The notes: generated by a model from the letters alone, not told the origin. A DNA stretch of 64,000 bases from Collimonas sp. OK242 (GCF_900107095.1 NZ_FNOR01000005.1:186001-250000), one strand, 5' to 3'. Shown: positions 15,848 to 25,489, counted from the first letter of the stretch. A program made the numbers and translations.

Positions 15848-17377
15848 ATGAAACCAATCTGGATTGTTGACGACGACGAATCGATTCGGTGGGTGCTTGA
15901 AAAAGCGCTGGCCCGCGAAAACCTGAGCACCAAGAGTTTCTCCAATGCGCGCGATGCAATCGAAGCGCTGCAATCGAGCACGCCGCAGGTGCTGGTTTCC
16001 GATATCCGCATGCCGGGCGCATCCGGCCTGGAGTTGCTGCAGACTGTCAAAGCCAAGTTTCCCGGCGTGCCGGTCATCATCATCACCGCTTTTTCCGATC
16101 TTGATTCCGCTGTTGCCGCATTTCAGGGCGGCGCCTTCGAATACCTGGCCAAGCCGTTCGATGTCGACAAGGCAGTCGAACTGATCCGGCGCGCGCTGGA
16201 AGAAAGCTTGCGCGAAGCCAATGTCGAGCAGGCGTCTGCCGAAACCCCGGAAATCCTGGGGCAGGCGCCGGCGATGCAAGACGTATTTCGCGCCATCGGC
16301 CGCTTGTCGCAATCGAATGTGACTGTGCTGATCACCGGAGAATCGGGTACCGGTAAAGAGCTGGTGGCGCGCGCCCTGCACAAGCATAGCCCGCGCGCGG
16401 CGCAGCCGTTCATCGCCCTCAACACCGCGGCGATTCCGAAGGATTTGCTGGAGTCGGAACTGTTCGGCCATGAGCGCGGCGCATTTACCGGCGCCCAGGC
16501 GTCGCGCCGCGGCCGCTTTGAGCAAGCCGAAGGCGGCACCTTGTTCCTGGATGAAATCGGCGACATGCCGTTTGATTTGCAGACGCGTCTGCTGCGTGTG
16601 TTATCTGACGGCCATTTCTACCGGGTCGGCGGACATCAGTCGTTGAAAGCCAATGTCCGCGTGATCGCCGCGACCCACCAGAACCTGGAGACCCGGGTGC
16701 GGGAAGGCCTGTTCCGGGAAGACCTGTATCACCGTTTGAATGTGATCAGGCTGCGCCTGCCGAGCTTGCGCGAACGGCGCGAGGACATCCCGATCCTGAC
16801 GCGCTACTTCCTTAGCCAGAGCGCCAAGCAGCTCGGTGTCGAAAGCAAGCGGGTATCCGATAACGCCATGCGTTTCATGAGCGGTCTGGACTTGCCGGGC
16901 AACGTCCGCCAGCTGGAAAACCTGTGCAACTGGATTACCGTGATGGCGCCGGGCCAGACCGTCGAAATCAAGGATTTGCCGCAAGATCTGGTCGGCGGCC
17001 GCGACCAAAGCCTGCAGTTGGAAAGCCCGGCCAACCGGCCGGTAGCGTTCGACCCGCATCTTGCAGCGCCAGCCGCCGCCACGCATTATCCAGAAGTATC
17101 GGCGCCTCCTGGGCAAGTCGCCGTCAGCGGCGAGATGCAAAACGAAAAGCAGAGCTGGATCGCTTTGCTCGAGATTGAAGCTGCGCAAATGCTCAGCAAT
17201 GGCGACGCCGACGTGATGGATGTGCTGGGCCGGCAATTTGAATCGGCCTTGATCAAAATGGCGTTGCGTCATACCCACGGGCGCAAGAACGATGCTGCGG
17301 TACGTCTCGGCATCGGACGCAATACCATCACGCGCAAGATTCAGGAATTAGGCATAGCCGGCGCCAAGGACGACTGA
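15848..17377 (+). CDS. ntrC: Nitrogen regulator NtrC (sigma-54 activator)
   Basis: A 509-residue response regulator that activates sigma-54 promoters such as that of glnA. The receiver domain (1–120) has the acidic pair Asp8–Asp10 and phospho-acceptor Asp52. The AAA+ domain (about 140–380) has Walker A GESGTGKE, the sigma-54-contact loop GAFTGA and Walker B GTLFLDEIGD. A C-terminal Fis-type helix-turn-helix ends the protein. It is about 40 residues longer than the enterobacterial protein, the excess being a Pro/Ala-rich linker (about 385–440) before the DNA-binding domain. Confidence 0.97.
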   Translation: MKPIWIVDDDESIRWVLEKALARENLSTKSFSNARDAIEALQSSTPQVLVSDIRMPGASGLELLQTVKAKFPGVPVIIITAFSDLDSAVAAFQGGAFEYLAKPFDVDKAVELIRRALEESLREANVEQASAETPEILGQAPAMQDVFRAIGRLSQSNVTVLITGESGTGKELVARALHKHSPRAAQPFIALNTAAIPKDLLESELFGHERGAFTGAQASRRGRFEQAEGGTLFLDEIGDMPFDLQTRLLRVLSDGHFYRVGGHQSLKANVRVIAATHQNLETRVREGLFREDLYHRLNVIRLRLPSLRERREDIPILTRYFLSQSAKQLGVESKRVSDNAMRFMSGLDLPGNVRQLENLCNWITVMAPGQTVEIKDLPQDLVGGRDQSLQLESPANRPVAFDPHLAAPAAATHYPEVSAPPGQVAVSGEMQNEKQSWIALLEIEAAQMLSNGDADVMDVLGRQFESALIKMALRHTHGRKNDAAVRLGIGRNTITRKIQELGIAGAKDD

Positions 17378-17717
17378 GGCCGGAGCAGGCAAAGCAAGGC
17401 CGCGCTCAGCGGTCTTGCTGTTTCCGTAATTTACGCCGCAGATGGCGCGGTTGATTATAAGCTCCATCCCCAGCTTCATCAGATTGCGCAGTTCGCGCAC
17501 ATAATCACACATAAACGACCAACAGACGGACAATAAGATTATTCGTCAGTCGGTGAATTATGTCGGCCAAGAAGATTTAAAATTTGTCTCGATTGGCAAA
17601 TGTAAATAGCGTCTGTATGCAAAATGGCAATGCCGGCGTTTGTGCGAGCCAAGGGATTCCCTCGTCGTGATCAACAACGGGGGCTATGCTTACTTATAGC
17701 CTCAGGGCCGGGACAAC
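17378..17717 (+). other. Intergenic region after ntrC
   Basis: No convincing gene. AAGGCCGC/GCGGTCTT near 17395–17415 is a weak terminator-like stem without a T run. GGCTAT/ATAGCC (17682–17701) forms a 6-bp hairpin 16 nt before the next start codon and could modulate its translation. Confidence 0.5.
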
Positions 17718-18122
17718 ATGATTGTTTTTAACGTAATGAATTCTTACCGTATTGCTTCCGCTTTAACTCTTGCCGCCTTGCTGGCCGCTTGCGGCTCCAG
17801 CGTGCCGCTGGCTGACACCAAGCCGGCAGCGACCGCGCCGAATCTTTTGAAGCTTGAGCCGGCGCCGGCAGCGAGTTTGGTTGCCGGTAATTTTTATTGC
17901 GAATTGGGTAACCGGGTCGATCTCGCCAGCGCCGCCAGCGGCGAAGTCAAATTGACCTGGAAAGGGCGCGGCTATCCGATGACTAGGGTCGGCACCACCA
18001 CCGGCGCGGTACGGCTGGAAGATAAAGCAAGCGGCCTGGTGTGGATCCAGATCCCAGCCAAGTCGATGCTGCTCAATTCCAAGCAGGGGCTGCAGCTGGC
18101 GAACGAATGCAAGCTGCGCTGA
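17718..18122 (+). CDS. Small lipoprotein, possible MliC-type lysozyme inhibitor
   Basis: A 134-residue protein with a lipoprotein signal (lipobox LAAC, Cys25), so probably anchored in the outer membrane. The mature C-terminal part has FYCELGNRV, KLTWKGRGYPM, a GAVRLEDKASGLVWIQIP segment and a final NECKLR. Spacing of the two cysteines and the short beta-strand pattern resemble MliC/PliC lysozyme inhibitors, but the usual SGAKY loop is not clearly present, so this is a tentative fold guess. ATG 17736 is a second possible start. It stands alone between ntrC and prpD. Confidence 0.6.
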   Translation: MIVFNVMNSYRIASALTLAALLAACGSSVPLADTKPAATAPNLLKLEPAPAASLVAGNFYCELGNRVDLASAASGEVKLTWKGRGYPMTRVGTTTGAVRLEDKASGLVWIQIPAKSMLLNSKQGLQLANECKLR

Positions 18123-18255
18123 TCCCTTGATTTTGCGGAGCTGGGGTTTGTGATAAGAGTGTTGCCGGCATCATTGTCAGCATTACTTATTGGAGTGCTT
18201 AGATTGGCGTAACAGATGCATTTCTGGCTTCAATTCTCATCTGACAAGGAACACA

Positions 18256-19707
18256 ATGTCCGCCCACATCTCCAACGTCCGTCCAAAATACGACAAGGTG
18301 CTGGTCGATATCGTCGATTACGTGACCGGGTACAAGATCACGTCCAAGGTCGCTTATGACACCGCACGCAACTGTCTGATCGATACCTTGGGATGCGGCC
18401 TGGAAGCGTTGGAGTACCCGGCCTGTAAAAAACTGATGGGGCCGATTGTTCCTGGCACTTTGGTGCCTGGCGGCGCCAAAGTGCCAGGCACGCAATTCCA
18501 GCTCGACCCGATCCAGGCTGCGTTCAATATCGGCGCCATGATTCGCTGGCTGGATTTCAACGATACCTGGCTGGCAGCGGAATGGGGCCATCCGTCCGAC
18601 AACCTGGGCGCCATCCTGGCGACCGCCGACTGGCTCTCGCGCAACGCCATCGCCGCCGGCAAGAAGCCGTTGAAGATGAAAGACGTGCTGACCGCCATGA
18701 TCAAGGCGCACGAAATCCAGGGCTGCATCGCGCTCGAAAATTCCTTCAACAAGGTCGGCCTGGATCATGTCGTGCTGGTCAAGGTAGCGTCGACCGCGGT
18801 GGTGGCGGAGATGATGGGCCTGACACGCGAAGAAATCCTCAACGCGGTGTCGCTGGCATGGGTCGACGGCCAGTCGCTGCGCACCTATCGCCATGCGCCG
18901 AATACCGGTTCGCGCAAATCCTGGGCTGCCGGCGACGCTACTTCGCGCGCGGTGCGCCTGGCCTTGATCGCCAAGACCGGTGAAATGGGGTATCCGTCGG
19001 TGCTGACTGCCAAGACCTGGGGTTTTTACGATGTGCTGTTCAAAGGCCAGCCGTTCAAGTTCCAGCGCAAGTACGCATCGTATGTCATGGAAAATGTGCT
19101 GTTCAAGATTTCCTTCCCGGCCGAGTTTCACGCGCAGACCGCAGTCGAAGCCGCCATGACTTTGCATGCGGAGTTGGCCAAGGCTGGCAAGCCGGTGGAT
19201 GACATCAAGAGAATCACGATCCGCACGCACGAAGCCTGCATCCGCATCATCGACAAGAAGGGGCCGTTGAACAATCCGGCCGACCGCGATCACTGCATCC
19301 AGTACATGGTCGCGGTGCCGCTGATTTTCGGCCGCCTGACTGCTGGCGACTATGAAGACAAGGTGGCGTCAGACCAACGTATCGACGCCTTGCGCGGCAA
19401 GATCGTTTGCGTCGAAGACAAGGCATTCACCAAGGATTACCACGATCCGAAGAAGCGTTCGATTGCCAATGCATTGACGCTTGAATTCAAGGATGGCAAG
19501 AAGCTCAAGGAAATCGTGGTCGAATATCCGATCGGCCATGCACGCCGCCGCAAGGATGGCATCCCGCTGCTGGAAGCCAAGTTCAAGATCAACCTGGCGC
19601 GCCAGTTGTCACTCAAGCAGCAGCAGAAAATCCTGGAGGTTTCGTTTGACCAGAAAAAACTGGAGGACATGGCAGTCAACGAGTATGTCGATCTGTATGT
19701 GATATAA
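18256..19707 (+). CDS. prpD: 2-methylcitrate dehydratase
   Basis: A 483-residue MmgE/PrpD-family enzyme that dehydrates 2-methylcitrate to 2-methylaconitate in propionate use. Conserved segments include DTLGCGLEAL, VPGTQFQLDP, MIRWLDFNDTWLAAEWGHPSDNLG and KAHEIQG. AAGGA precedes ATG 18256. prpE follows at 133 bp, but prpB (lyase) and prpC (synthase) are not in the window, so the pathway would need those elsewhere. An unusually strong hairpin lies inside the gene (18451–18488). Confidence 0.95.
   Translation: MSAHISNVRPKYDKVLVDIVDYVTGYKITSKVAYDTARNCLIDTLGCGLEALEYPACKKLMGPIVPGTLVPGGAKVPGTQFQLDPIQAAFNIGAMIRWLDFNDTWLAAEWGHPSDNLGAILATADWLSRNAIAAGKKPLKMKDVLTAMIKAHEIQGCIALENSFNKVGLDHVVLVKVASTAVVAEMMGLTREEILNAVSLAWVDGQSLRTYRHAPNTGSRKSWAAGDATSRAVRLALIAKTGEMGYPSVLTAKTWGFYDVLFKGQPFKFQRKYASYVMENVLFKISFPAEFHAQTAVEAAMTLHAELAKAGKPVDDIKRITIRTHEACIRIIDKKGPLNNPADRDHCIQYMVAVPLIFGRLTAGDYEDKVASDQRIDALRGKIVCVEDKAFTKDYHDPKKRSIANALTLEFKDGKKLKEIVVEYPIGHARRRKDGIPLLEAKFKINLARQLSLKQQQKILEVSFDQKKLEDMAVNEYVDLYVI
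18451..18488. repeat. 17-bp hairpin inside prpD
   Basis: CCTGGCACTTTGG (18451–18463) and CCAAAGTGCCAGG (18476–18488) pair perfectly; the interior adds T·G and GCC/GGC around a TGGC tetraloop. The sequence codes for the normal VPG-repeat part of PrpD, so it is not an inserted peptide, but the base pairing is far stronger than expected in coding DNA. Confidence 0.6.
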
Positions 19708-19751
19708 CAATTACGCCGCGCTTGTCGATGTAGATGTCGATAGGCGTAGAG

Positions 19752-19765
19752 GGGCACATGTGCCC
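19752..19765. repeat. Perfect 14-bp palindrome between prpD and prpE
   Basis: GGGCACATGTGCCC, in the same class as the GGGCA/TGCCC elements at 3157 and 8653. It lies about 75 bp before prpE. Confidence 0.4.
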
Positions 19766-19840
19766 GCGCGTAACCTTATAAAAATACGTGGGGAAAAAAT
19801 TACCCGCCCGACGGTTCTTTTCAAGAAGCGAGGAGACAGC

Positions 19841-21733
19841 ATGAGTTTCGCCACCTTTTACCAACGCTCGATCACCGATCCATCCGCATTCTGGACCGAG
19901 CAAGCCAGGCGGATCGACTGGCACCATCCGTTCTCGCAGGTACTCGACGATAGCCGGCCACCGTTCGCCAAATGGTTTGTCGATGGCACCACCAACTTGT
20001 GCCACAACGCGGTTGACCGCTGGGTGGCAACGCGTGGCGACCAGGCTGCCCTGATCGCGATTTCGACCGAGACCAATACTGAAAAAACCTATTCATTCCG
20101 CGAGCTGCAGGCGGAAGTCAATCGCACTGCCGCCATCATGCAAGCGCTAGGCGTGGGCCGCGGCGATCGTGTCTTGATCTACATGCCGATGATTGCCGAG
20201 GCGACGTTTGCCATGCTGGCTTGCGCCCGCATCGGCGCCATCCATTCAGTGGTGTTCGGCGGCTTTGCCTCGAACAGCCTGGCGAGCCGGATCGATGATG
20301 CAACGCCGAAATTGATCGTCTCCGCCGACGCCGGTTCGCGCGGCGGCAAAGTGATTGCTTACAAGGGTTTGCTGGACGATGCGATCAAGCTGGCGCAACA
20401 CAAGCCGGCGCACGTGCTGCTGGTTGATCGCGGCCTGGCGCCGATGGCAGCGGTGGCGGGGCGGGATGTCGATTATGCCGAGCAGCGCCAACGCCATATG
20501 GACGCCAAGGTGCCGCTAGCCTGGCTGGAATCGAACGAGGCTTCCTATATCCTGTACACCTCCGGCACCACCGGCAAGCCCAAGGGCGTGCAGCGCGATG
20601 TCGGCGGTTACGCGGTGGCGCTGGCCACTTCCATGGACGCCATCTTTTGCAGCAAGCCGGGCGGCACATTTTTCTGTACCTCCGATATCGGCTGGGTGGT
20701 CGGCCATTCCTACATCGTGTATGGGCCTTTGATCGCGGGCATGGCGACGATACTGTATGAAGGTCTGCCGATCCGCCCTGACGGCGGCATCTGGTGGAGC
20801 ATCGTCGAGAAGTACAAGGTAACGCGGATGTTCTCGGCGCCGACCGCGATCCGGGTACTGAAAAAGCAGCCTCCGGAGCTGATGCGGAAATACGATCTGT
20901 CGTCGCTGCAGGCGCTATACCTGGCCGGCGAGCCGCTGGACGAAACTACTTCCAGCTGGATTTCAACGGCGCTTGGCGTACCCGTCGTCGACAACTACTG
21001 GCAAACCGAATCTGGCTGGCCGATCATGACGATTGCCAAGAACATCGAAGACAAACCTTGCAAGCTGGGCAGCCCCGGTGTGCCGATGTATGGCTACAAA
21101 GTGCAGTTGCTGAACGAGACGACCGGCGAGTTGTGCGGCGCCAATGAAAAAGGTGTGGTGGTCATCGAATGGCCCTTGCCGCCGGGTTGCATGCAAACCA
21201 TTTATGGCGACGACCAGCGTTGCATCGCTACCTATTGGGCCACGCATTTGCCCGACTCCCAACGCCCGGTCTATTCGACTTTCGACTGGGGCATCCGCGA
21301 TGACGACGGTTACTACTTCATTCTCGGACGCACCGACGACGTCATCAATGTCGCCGGCCATCGGCTTGGCACGCGCGAAATAGAAGAAAGTATTTCCAGC
21401 CATCCGAATGTGTCGGAAGTGGCCGTGGTCGGCGTCGAAGACAAGCTGAAAGGGCAGGTGGCCGTGGCCTTCGTGATTCCCAAGGTGGCCGACAATACGG
21501 CACAAGGGCGGGCCGCGCTGGAAGCGGAAATCATGCGCGTGGTCGACAAGCAGATCGGCAGCCTCGGCCGGCCGGCGCGGGTGTATGTGGTTGGCCTGCT
21601 GCCGAAAACCCGTTCCGGCAAACTGCTGCGCCGTTCCATACAGGCGATCTGCGAGGGACGCGATCCGGGAGATTTGACGACCATTGAAGATCCGTCTTCC
21701 TTGCAGCAGATCAAGCAAGCCTTGCTCGCTTGA
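19841..21733 (+). CDS. prpE: Propionate–CoA ligase
   Basis: A 630-residue acyl-CoA synthetase of the acetyl/propionyl-CoA branch. It activates propionate with ATP and CoA. The AMP-binding motif is YTSGTTGKPKGV, DNYWQTESGWP is the adenylate-binding core, a DDVINVAGHRLG hinge follows and the catalytic lysine is in KTRSGKLLRR near the C-terminus. GAGGAGA lies upstream of ATG 19841. Gene order next to prpD supports propionate over acetate. Lysine acetylation control is common in the family but not visible here. Confidence 0.94.
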   Translation: MSFATFYQRSITDPSAFWTEQARRIDWHHPFSQVLDDSRPPFAKWFVDGTTNLCHNAVDRWVATRGDQAALIAISTETNTEKTYSFRELQAEVNRTAAIMQALGVGRGDRVLIYMPMIAEATFAMLACARIGAIHSVVFGGFASNSLASRIDDATPKLIVSADAGSRGGKVIAYKGLLDDAIKLAQHKPAHVLLVDRGLAPMAAVAGRDVDYAEQRQRHMDAKVPLAWLESNEASYILYTSGTTGKPKGVQRDVGGYAVALATSMDAIFCSKPGGTFFCTSDIGWVVGHSYIVYGPLIAGMATILYEGLPIRPDGGIWWSIVEKYKVTRMFSAPTAIRVLKKQPPELMRKYDLSSLQALYLAGEPLDETTSSWISTALGVPVVDNYWQTESGWPIMTIAKNIEDKPCKLGSPGVPMYGYKVQLLNETTGELCGANEKGVVVIEWPLPPGCMQTIYGDDQRCIATYWATHLPDSQRPVYSTFDWGIRDDDGYYFILGRTDDVINVAGHRLGTREIEESISSHPNVSEVAVVGVEDKLKGQVAVAFVIPKVADNTAQGRAALEAEIMRVVDKQIGSLGRPARVYVVGLLPKTRSGKLLRRSIQAICEGRDPGDLTTIEDPSSLQQIKQALLA

Positions 21734-21817
21734 CATTGTCTATTTGATGGCTGCCGTCAGGTACGGGCGAATGCACGGTATGATTGTGTATTCGCCCAAG
21801 TAACCTGATAAATTGCC

Positions 21818-22309
21818 ATGACCCACATCATTCGCCCGGCAACCATCGCCGATGCAGCCGCCATTTGCGACATCTACAATCCTTATATCCTCGATACCGT
21901 CATCAGTTTTGAAACCGAACCGGTGACGCCCGAGCAAATGGGGCACCGCATCCTCGATATAACATCCCAATTCCCTTGGCTGGTGTGCGTCGAAGACGGG
22001 AAAATTCTCGGCTACGCCTACGCCACCAAATGGCGCGCGCGTGCGGCTTATCAACATGCAGTCGAGAGTTCGGTATATTTGTCGACCGCAGCGGGCGGCA
22101 AGGGATTCGGTAGTGCGCTGTATCGCGCCTTGATCGCGGAACTTGAGAAGTTGCCGGTGCATGTGGTGATCGGCGGCATCGCCTTGCCAAATGCTGCCAG
22201 CGTCGCGTTGCACGAAAAGATGGGCTATGAAAAAGTGGCGCACTTCGCGCAGGTAGGTAAAAAATTCGAGCGCTGGATCGATGTCGGCTATTGGCAACGG
22301 GTGTTGTGA
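21818..22309 (+). CDS. Phosphinothricin-type GNAT acetyltransferase
   Basis: A 163-residue GNAT protein closely patterned on the phosphinothricin/methionine sulfoximine acetyltransferase group: IRPATIADAAAICDIYNPYI at the start, ISFETEPVT, YAYATKWRARAAY and VYLSTAAGGKGFGSALYRALI with the acetyl-CoA loop. Such enzymes N-acetylate glutamate analogues and can detoxify them; the natural substrate here is unproven. Its stop codon overlaps the start of the next gene (TGATG at 22307–22311), indicating translational coupling. Confidence 0.85.
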   Translation: MTHIIRPATIADAAAICDIYNPYILDTVISFETEPVTPEQMGHRILDITSQFPWLVCVEDGKILGYAYATKWRARAAYQHAVESSVYLSTAAGGKGFGSALYRALIAELEKLPVHVVIGGIALPNAASVALHEKMGYEKVAHFAQVGKKFERWIDVGYWQRVL

Positions 22310-23199
22310 TGGCTCAGTCGTCGCCGTTGCCCGTTGTCGATGGCGTTGCACCAAGCTATCTGTGGCTGCCGGTCGGCGATTGGCCGAATTTGCTGGAATT
22401 CCTGGCACAGCGTTTCCCCGCCGTTGATAGCGCTACCTGGGTAGCGCGCATGGCGCGCGGCGAGGTGGTCGACGGCAATGGCTTGCGTTTGATGCCGGAT
22501 ACTCCTTACCGGCGCGGCATGTGCATTTTCTACTATCGCGAACCGCCGGCCGAGACGCCGATTCCGTTTGAAGAAACCATCTTGTATCAGGATGAGCGGA
22601 TACTGGTGGCAGACAAGCCGCATTTCCTGCCGGTGATCCCGAGCGGACGCTTTCTGCACGAGACTTTGCTGGTACGCCTTAAGAAGAAGACCGGCCTGGC
22701 CGATTTGACGCCGATCCACCGGCTGGATAGGGAAACTGCCGGAGTGGTGATTTTTTCCCACGACATCGGCAGCCGCGGCGCGTACCAGTCGCTGTTCCAG
22801 CAACGTCTGGTCGACAAGACATATGAGGCGTTGGCGCCGACCGCAGCGGATCTGGCGTTGCCCCTGGTGTATCGCAGCCGCATGGTGGAAAGCACGCCGT
22901 TTTTCCGTATGCAGGAAGCGGCAGGCGAACCGAATTCGGAGACGCGCATCGAGCTGATCGAGCAGCGCGAGACATGCAGCTGGTACCGCCTGCGCCCGCT
23001 GACCGGCAAGAAACATCAGCTGCGCGTACATATGGCGGCATTGGGGATACCGATTATCAACGATACCTTTTATCCCGTTGTACATCCCTGCAAAGGCGAC
23101 GATCTGTCGGCGCCCTTGCAGTTGCTGGCGCGGGAAATTGCTTTCGTTGATCCGCTGGATGGGCGGCCGCGCCACTTCGCAAGCCAGCGCACACTTTAG
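22309..23199 (+). CDS. RluA-family RNA pseudouridine synthase
   Basis: A 296-residue pseudouridine synthase. The catalytic aspartate is Asp140 in PIHRLDRETAGVVIF, preceded by ILVADKPHFLPVIPSG and followed by KKHQLRVHMAALGIPIINDTFYP, the conserved C-terminal core. RNA target (rRNA or tRNA) is not predictable. An N-terminal S4-like extension is not clear. I chose ATG 22309, which overlaps the upstream stop; an upstream in-frame GTG or ATG would overlap the acetyltransferase more deeply. Confidence 0.92.
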   Translation: MAQSSPLPVVDGVAPSYLWLPVGDWPNLLEFLAQRFPAVDSATWVARMARGEVVDGNGLRLMPDTPYRRGMCIFYYREPPAETPIPFEETILYQDERILVADKPHFLPVIPSGRFLHETLLVRLKKKTGLADLTPIHRLDRETAGVVIFSHDIGSRGAYQSLFQQRLVDKTYEALAPTAADLALPLVYRSRMVESTPFFRMQEAAGEPNSETRIELIEQRETCSWYRLRPLTGKKHQLRVHMAALGIPIINDTFYPVVHPCKGDDLSAPLQLLAREIAFVDPLDGRPRHFASQRTL

Positions 23200-23268
23200 G
23201 TGGAATTTAGGTGAAGTGAAGAGCTGAAGAGTGTTGGTACAGATGATGATAAAGATCAGGAGAACGCA

Positions 23269-23526
23269 ATGAGATCAACCCGAGCTACAGCGGCGGTAGA
23301 ACGTCTCAATGCCCGTAGCACCGATGTGCGGTATTCGATGGTGAGAACCGCGGAGGAATTATTTTACCTGACGCAGAACGCCGGTTTTGCGGCGCCGATC
23401 CGCTTGAGCGAGGCGTTGGAGCTGGATGCTTTCGTCCGCTTCGTCAATGCTTATGGCCCGCAAAAGCCGAAGCGCGTCAGCAAGCTGGACGTTGCGTTTG
23501 AAAAGCAGTTGCAAAAGAAAGAGTAG
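23269..23526 (+). CDS. Conserved-looking small protein of unknown function
   Basis: 85 residues, with a good ribosome site (AGGAGA, 6–7 nt before ATG 23269). The sequence is mixed charged with no signal peptide or membrane segment; the middle (AEELFYLTQNAGFAAPIRLS) is helical in character. It is followed by a hydrolase gene after only 6 bp, so the two are probably cotranscribed. I do not recognise the family. Confidence 0.65.
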   Translation: MRSTRATAAVERLNARSTDVRYSMVRTAEELFYLTQNAGFAAPIRLSEALELDAFVRFVNAYGPQKPKRVSKLDVAFEKQLQKKE

Positions 23527-23532
23527 CGCGCA

Positions 23533-24171
23533 ATGGACGGTCGCCGGCCCGATAGTGCAAACGTGCATGCCATCCTGGTGCATGGCATGGGGCGCACGCC
23601 GGTATCGATGCTGCTGCTTGCCAAACGCCTGCGCGCGGCAGGAATCACCACCCATCTGTTCGCTTATTCGGCCGCATTTGAACGCTGGCTACCCTGCGTC
23701 GAACGGCTGCGTACATTCATCACAAGCCGCGTCGGCGAGCAGCGCTTCATCATCATCGGCCATTCGCTGGGCTGCGTGCTGACCCGCGCCGTCTTGCCGC
23801 ACCTGGCGCGGGCGCCGGAGCTTGGCGTGTTCCTGGCGCCGCCGACCATGGCCTCCAGCTACGCGATCAAACTGGCGCAGTGGCGTTTGTTCCGGTTGCT
23901 GACCGGCGAAATGGGACAGTTGCTGGCGCGCCAGGATTTCATGGATAGCTTGCCGATTCCGGATATTCCGTTGCGCGTGTACGCCGGCGTCAAAGGTCCG
24001 CGCAGTCGCTGGATGCCGTTCGGCGATGAGCCGAACGACGGCATCCTGTCGGTAAAAGAAGTACAACTGGGAAACGTGCCGGTTCAACTGCTGCCGACTA
24101 TCCATACCATCATCATGAATTCACGTCAGGTGGCCAGCGATATCGTGGCCACCGTGAAGTCACGGGCGTAG
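23533..24171 (+). CDS. Alpha/beta hydrolase (PGAP1/lipase-like)
   Basis: A 212-residue cytoplasmic alpha/beta hydrolase. VHGMGR is the oxyanion loop, Ser78 in IIGHSLGC is the nucleophile, aspartate in EPNDGILSV and histidine in TIHTIIM complete a plausible triad. Substrate unknown; such proteins are usually esterases or acylhydrolases. It follows the small gene at 23269 by 6 bp and is convergent with the MFS gene at 24182. Confidence 0.85.
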   Translation: MDGRRPDSANVHAILVHGMGRTPVSMLLLAKRLRAAGITTHLFAYSAAFERWLPCVERLRTFITSRVGEQRFIIIGHSLGCVLTRAVLPHLARAPELGVFLAPPTMASSYAIKLAQWRLFRLLTGEMGQLLARQDFMDSLPIPDIPLRVYAGVKGPRSRWMPFGDEPNDGILSVKEVQLGNVPVQLLPTIHTIIMNSRQVASDIVATVKSRA

Positions 24172-24181
24172 TCATAAGCGC

Positions 24182-25489
24182 TTAGCGGCTCAACACCGGA
24201 CTTGCAGGTATCAGGTCGCCGCCGGCGTGATGGCCTTTGATACGCAGCACCATGACCGCAGCCACGATGCAAGCCGTTCCCATCAGCATCGACGACAGGG
24301 TATAGCTGCCCAGGCTGTTACGCAGCGAGCCGGCCAGCATGGTGGCGCTGGCGGCGCCCAATTGATGACCGGCGACGATCCAGCCAAACACGATAGGCGC
24401 GGCCAAGCGGCCGAATACATCGTTAGCCAAACGCACGGTGGGCGGGACCGTAGCGATCCAGTCCAATCCATAAAACAGCGCAAATACCGGCAACCCGAAA
24501 TAGCTGAGGCCGAATGCGTGCGGCAGGAAAATCAAGGCCACGCCGCGCAAACCGTAATACCAGAACAGCAGCACGCGCGGGCTGTAACGGTCCGATAGCC
24601 AGCCGGACATGGTAGTGCCGACCAGATCCAGCATGCCCATAGCGGCCAGGATGCTGGCGCCGCCGACAGCTGTAATGCCGTAGTCGCCGCACATGGCGAT
24701 GAAATGCGAACCGATGTAGCCGTTGGTGCTCATGCCGCAGATGAAGAAGCTGAAGAACAGCAGCCAGAAATCGCGGATTTTTACCGCCTTGCCCAAAGCC
24801 TGGAACGCGATCGTCAATGGATTTTTAGATTTGCTGGCGGCATCTGGCGGCAGTTCTTCAAACTGGCCGTAGCGTTTCATGCCGATATCTTGCGGACGTT
24901 CCGGCAAGAAGATCGCCACCAGCGGGATCGCCAATGCCGCCACGCTGGCTACCAGGATGGCGACCGAACGCCAGCCGTAATGCTCGACCATGTAGGCCAT
25001 CAATGGCAGGAACACCATCTGGCCAGTGGCGGAGCTGGCTGTCAGCAAGCCCATCGCCAGGCCGCGGCGGGTTTCGAACCAGCGGCTGACGATAGTCGCA
25101 GCCAGCGTATTGGCGGCGACGCCGCTGCCGGCTCCCACCAGAATGCCCCAGGCCAGCACCATGTGCCACGGCATGCTCATGAAGGTACTGATGAAAGTGC
25201 CGGTCGCCAGCAACACCAGCGCTCCCAGCACAATCGGGCGGATGCCGTAGCGTTGCATGGCGGCCGCCGAAAATGGTCCAATCAAGCCGTACAGTGCGAT
25301 ATTGACGGAGATGACGAAGGAGATGGTGGTGACGCTCCAGCCGAATTCATGTTCCAGCGGCAGGATCATCACCGATGGCGTGGCGCGGATGCCGGCTGCG
25401 GCCAGCAACACCAGGAAAGTGATGCCGACGATGATCCACACGTAGCTGAAACGTGTGCGCGACATGATGGCTTGTATGGTCTGGTTCAT
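24182..25489 (-). CDS. MFS transporter, oxalate/monocarboxylate type
   Basis: A 435-residue, 12-helix major facilitator protein. GWSVTTISFVISVNIALYGLIGPFSAAAMQRYGIRP covers the first helices and a loop with the family arginine, and WLSDRYSPR is the second-half signature. The N-terminus and helix pattern resemble the oxalate:formate/monocarboxylate group. The substrate is not readable. Its ATG overlaps the stop of the upstream marR-type gene by 4 nt, so it is probably that regulator's target. Confidence 0.9.
   Translation of the reverse strand: MNQTIQAIMSRTRFSYVWIIVGITFLVLLAAAGIRATPSVMILPLEHEFGWSVTTISFVISVNIALYGLIGPFSAAAMQRYGIRPIVLGALVLLATGTFISTFMSMPWHMVLAWGILVGAGSGVAANTLAATIVSRWFETRRGLAMGLLTASSATGQMVFLPLMAYMVEHYGWRSVAILVASVAALAIPLVAIFLPERPQDIGMKRYGQFEELPPDAASKSKNPLTIAFQALGKAVKIRDFWLLFFSFFICGMSTNGYIGSHFIAMCGDYGITAVGGASILAAMGMLDLVGTTMSGWLSDRYSPRVLLFWYYGLRGVALIFLPHAFGLSYFGLPVFALFYGLDWIATVPPTVRLANDVFGRLAAPIVFGWIVAGHQLGAASATMLAGSLRNSLGSYTLSSMLMGTACIVAAVMVLRIKGHHAGGDLIPASPVLSR

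Noticed and set aside
18451-18488. The prpD hairpin as a terminator
   Set aside because: It is inside a conserved gene and has no T run after it.
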